64,000 bases of DNA from WVYX01 sp039592335 (lineage in GTDB: Bacteria > Gemmatimonadota > Gemmatimonadetes > Gemmatimonadales > GWC2-71-9), in NCBI GenBank assembly GCA_039592335.1, contig JBDHBX010000002.1, forward strand, positions 124,001-188,000, read 5' to 3'. The position numbers and the translations under genes were made by a program. Positions 61,604 to 64,000 of the stretch are shown one piece after another. The first letter of the stretch is position 1, and the number at the start of each line of letters is the position of its first letter. The notes below the pieces were generated by a model, which ran no database searches, was not told the DNA's origin, and was given only the letters and a program-made list of their open reading frames with translations.

Positions 61604-62453
61604 TTACACTGCCGAAGCCGCAACTCGTTCGCCGCCGTCGGCCGCTGCGCTCAGCAGCGCGTCCGCAATCTCCTCGGCCTCGCCCCGCGTCCCTTTGATC
61701 ACCTTAGCGTTGGCTATGGCCAATCGCAATGTCGCGAGGGCCCGTTCCGGTTGCCACCGCGCGGACACCGTGTGGGCGAGCAGCTCCATGACTGCCCGAC
61801 CTGCCCCGGCGGGGTCGCCATCGTGCACCGGACCGGTGGCTCGTTACGACGACCAGCCCGATCGGGAGCGGTCTCACACCGACCTCCCAGTCAAGGGTCT
61901 CCGGATGGACCTTCTCGGGTTGTGCTCTCGTCGAATCCCGCAGGGACATCTTCGTGACGTACGGATGGACCCGCCCCCGGGAATCGAGCACGGCATACTC
62001 GTCCGACTGGTATGTCGCACCGGCGTCAACCAGCGCCCGGACCAGGGTGGTCTTCCCGCTGAGAGAGCGCCCCGGGATGACGATCGCCCGGCCGCGCCAT
62101 CCCACCACCCCGGCGTGTACGAACACCCGCCGGCGGGCGAACTCGGCCACGTAGAGCTGGAGATCCATCTCGAGAGCAGTCCGGACTCGCTCCCACTCCG
62201 TCGACCGCACGAGTCTCACCTCGTCTACATAGAGCATGTTGAAGCGCCGTATCCCGGGGCCCCGTTTGGCACCACCGGCGATGACGGAGTACAACCGCTG
62301 CACCCGCCGCCCGCGAGCCGGCTTCGCACCCGGCGGCAGCAGCTCGAGCAGCTGATCCAACACCTTCGGAGTGTTGGCTCGAACCCCGATGCGTAACCCG
62401 TGGCACACGAAGCAGACCGCGGCCGTCCACCCGAGACGGTCGAGCTTGTCCAT
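61604..62453 (-). pseudogene. HprK-like kinase, frameshifted
   Basis: The first 216 residues read in one frame: N-terminal part, then the P-loop GRSLSGKT (128-135) and Asp-Glu (151-152) of HPr-kinase/phosphorylase-like proteins. Near 61798-61810, beside a CCCCGGCGGGG tract, the frame breaks. The C-terminus continues in the +1 frame as RAVMELLAHTV and a long helix, ending at the stop 61604-61606. Joined, the protein would be about 282 residues, a normal size for HprK-related proteins. Either a base was inserted in the sequence or the gene is inactive. First gene of the cluster on the minus strand. Confidence 0.7.
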
Positions 62454-62581
62454 TCAGGTGGAGCCTGACACCAGGGTCAACTCGTCCGGGTGACCGACTC
62501 ATCGGGACTCGCTCCCGTGCGCTGAGGTCAGGAGAGCAGCGGTTCTGCGTCGAGCAGTCACGTGCTAATATCACACATTCC

Positions 62582-62677
62582 AGTGATTCACCCAACATCC
62601 TCGACGACACCTCGGGCGACCCGCGCTCTAGCGATTCGCCCTATATCTTCGATGACACGTCGGGCGACCCGCGCTCA
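62582..62677. repeat. Tandem 48-bp repeat, two copies, coding-like differences
   Basis: 62582-62629 and 62630-62677 differ at 8 of 48 positions. In the plus frame starting at 62582 six of these are silent third-position changes and two are conservative (Asn/Tyr, Leu/Phe); each copy reads SDSPxIxDDTSGDPRS. On the minus strand the copies read ERGSPxVSS with conservative changes but a stop ends one copy. No start codon is available for the plus frame. Confidence 0.75.
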
Positions 62678-62733
62678 GGCGGAATCTGGGTTGTGGGTGG
62701 GGTTCGGTCTGTGACTCGGGACACCCGACCCAT
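62641..62733 (-). CDS. Possible 30-residue peptide gene upstream of the HprK-like cluster
   Basis: ATG 62733 with GGAG four bases upstream opens a 30-codon frame, ending TAG in the second copy of the 48-bp repeat. The peptide begins MGRVSRVTDR and ends ERGSPDVSSKI. It lies on the same strand as, and just before, the kinase gene, where RiPP precursors are often encoded, but lacks any known core signature. Confidence 0.25.
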   Translation of the reverse strand: MGRVSRVTDRTPPTTQIPPERGSPDVSSKI

Positions 62734-63012
62734 CGGACTCCGGCTCCCGCGACTGCGGTAACCATCTGTGATGGAAAGAGTTAGCAATGCGGTTGGGACG
62801 AATGTGTTGCAAGCCCGCGGAGGCGCTCCAGATTGGCGCACAAGCTGTAGCGAGGTATCTTGGGAAGGAAAGCAGGTCGAGGCCGCGCGTCCGCGACGAC
62901 CCCCAACCCAGTCACTGAGCAGCGATCGGCGGGTGGGGTGCGCTCACGGGTCGGAGGATCGTGTGGCCGTGCCCCCGGGAGTCACGGTGAGGATGGGATT
63001 GGTGCTGTTGCG

Positions 63013-64000
63013 ATGAGCCTGCCTGAGCAGCTGTTGCGTATCACCCTCACGGGTGCCGTGGTCTGCAGCGTCGCGGCCTGCGGTACGAGCGAGGAGGGCG
63101 CGTCCGCGTCAGTCGGCGCCGCAGAAGAGGCGCTCCCCCTCGAGGAAGGGCACCACTTCGCCGATGTGACCCGCCAGGCGGGGATCGACTTCGTTCACTC
63201 CATCGGCGACGATACGCTGACCAATCTGGTGGAGTCGTCGGCGGGCGGTGTGGCCTTCCTCGACTACGACCAGGATGGCCACCTGGATCTCTACCTGGCC
63301 AACGGCGCGCACCTCGAAGGCTTCAGTGACGGCCGTCGGCCGCGCGACCGCCTCACCAACCGCCTGTACCGCAACAACGGTGACGGCACCTTCCGGGACG
63401 TCACCGATCGGGCGCGTGTGGGCGACGAGGGGTACGGGATGGGGGCGGTGGCGGGTGACTTCGACAACGACGGCTACCCCGACCTCTACATTACCAACTA
63501 CCTGGCGAATGTTCTCTACCGCAACAACGGCGACGGGACGTTCAGCGACGTGACACGTCGTGCCGGTGTGGGAGACGGGGGTTGCGGTGTGGGGGCGGTG
63601 TGGCTCGACTTCGACAACGATGGCCATCTCGACCTCTACGTGGGCAACTACATCGTATTCGATCCCGAATACCGCCTGTTCTACCAGCCCGACGGCTTTC
63701 CCGGTCCGCTCGCGTACCCGGGGCAGGCGGACGTGCTGTACCGCAACCGCGGCGACGGGACGTTCGAGGACGTGACCGAGCGCATGGGAGTGGCGCGGCC
63801 CAATGGACGGGCGATGGGGGTGAGCGCGGCCGACTACGACCACGACGGATACGTGGACATCTACGTGGCCAACGATGTGATGGAGAACTACCTGTTCCGC
63901 AACGAGGGTGGCGAGCGGTTCGAGGAGGTTGCGCTGCGGGCCGGGGTGGCCTACAACCATCAGGGAGATGCCACCTCGAGCATGGCGGTGGACTTCGCCG
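63013..64000 (+). CDS. FG-GAP/CRTAC1-type repeat lipoprotein (partial)
   Basis: The gene runs off the window. A lipoprotein signal is present (SVAAC, Cys at about residue 23), then VCBS/FG-GAP repeats with the calcium-type pattern DxDxDGxxDL, for example DYDQDGHLDLYLANG, DFDNDGYPDLYITNY, DFDNDGHLDLYVGNY, DYDHDGYVDIYVAND, each followed by an RNNGDGTF segment. This is the CRTAC1/ASPIC-UnbV class of extracellular proteins. ATG 63013 starts a run of 329 codons without stop to the window end. The C-terminal part is not visible. Confidence 0.88.
   Translation, partial: MSLPEQLLRITLTGAVVCSVAACGTSEEGASASVGAAEEALPLEEGHHFADVTRQAGIDFVHSIGDDTLTNLVESSAGGVAFLDYDQDGHLDLYLANGAHLEGFSDGRRPRDRLTNRLYRNNGDGTFRDVTDRARVGDEGYGMGAVAGDFDNDGYPDLYITNYLANVLYRNNGDGTFSDVTRRAGVGDGGCGVGAVWLDFDNDGHLDLYVGNYIVFDPEYRLFYQPDGFPGPLAYPGQADVLYRNRGDGTFEDVTERMGVARPNGRAMGVSAADYDHDGYVDIYVANDVMENYLFRNEGGERFEEVALRAGVAYNHQGDATSSMAVDFA

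Larger units (their letters stand above)
62454..63012. other. Gene-poor region upstream of the HprK-like cluster
   Basis: A 559-base stretch between divergent genes. It contains a 48-bp tandem repeat (62582-62677) and one possible small gene on the minus strand (62641-62733). No promoter consensus is convincing. The rest shows nothing I can support. Confidence 0.5.

Noticed and set aside
59853..62453. Complete lasso-peptide biosynthesis cluster
   Set aside because: No asparagine-synthetase-like cyclase or transglutaminase-like protease gene is present, and no precursor with a lasso-type core was found.
62582..62761. Plus-strand gene covering the 48-bp repeats
   Set aside because: The frame is open to a TAA at 62759-62761 but has no ATG, GTG or TTG upstream of the repeats.

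Overview
The window looks like chromosomal DNA of a GC-rich, aerobic, diderm bacterium. The mix of genes suggests Gemmatimonadota: a caa3-type cytochrome oxidase operon, many lipoproteins, DUF885/DUF4097/HEAT-repeat proteins, a lysine-rich SWIB protein, and ECF sigma/anti-sigma pairs leading envelope-protein operons. That assignment is inference; there is no rRNA to confirm it. The only RNA gene seen is tRNA-Lys(UUU) at 59693-59765. No CRISPR array, transposase, integrase or replication origin was found.

Layout. 1-3.6 kb: end of an outer-membrane barrel protein, a KAS III synthase, a DUF3047 protein and a stand-alone Lrp/AsnC ligand-binding domain. 3.6-11.5 kb (minus strand): small lipoprotein, membrane aminopropyltransferase-like protein, exported isoaspartyl methyltransferase, esterase, two Tat-type hydrolases (D-aminoacylase and amidase) and DUF302. 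11.6-18.8 kb: cytochrome c oxidase coxBACD behind a clear promoter with a hairpin leader, then heme o synthase and a DUF885 lipoprotein. 18.9-22.5 kb (minus): HtrA protease and DnaK. 22.7-28.6 kb: rhomboid protease, phosphate-selective-type porin, an orphan winged-helix protein, and a tightly coupled purine-salvage operon (small protein, adenosine deaminase, CNT nucleoside transporter, purine nucleoside phosphorylase).

28.9-33.1 kb is an ECF sigma, a membrane anti-sigma candidate and three exported HEAT-repeat proteins. 41.6-44.5 kb repeats the same plan with a second sigma, a zinc-finger anti-sigma and two exported DUF4097 beta-repeat proteins. Between and after them lie an M48 protease, a frameshifted small membrane protein, a saccharopine-dehydrogenase-like enzyme, two NhaC antiporters, a HAD nucleotidase, ThiD, an RNA methyltransferase, prepilin peptidase, an HExxH lipoprotein, a DUF445 protein and a dicarboxylate symporter. 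50.5-54.2 kb is the conserved ffh-rpsP-rimM-trmD-rplS-rnhB block, in which trmD lacks the segment that normally carries the S-adenosylmethionine-binding loop.

54.4-59.3 kb (minus): TPR protein, sigma-54-type activator, two paralogous lipoproteins, and a histone-H1-like/SWIB fusion. 59.9-62.5 kb (minus) is the most unusual stretch: an HprK-like kinase (frameshifted as sequenced), a PqqD-like domain fused to an internal Tat-like signal and a six-cysteine tail, and a nucleotidyltransferase. It resembles part of a RiPP (ribosomally made, modified peptide) pathway. Upstream of it is a gene-poor 559-bp stretch holding a 48-bp tandem repeat whose differences look protein-coding. The window ends inside an FG-GAP/CRTAC1-type lipoprotein.
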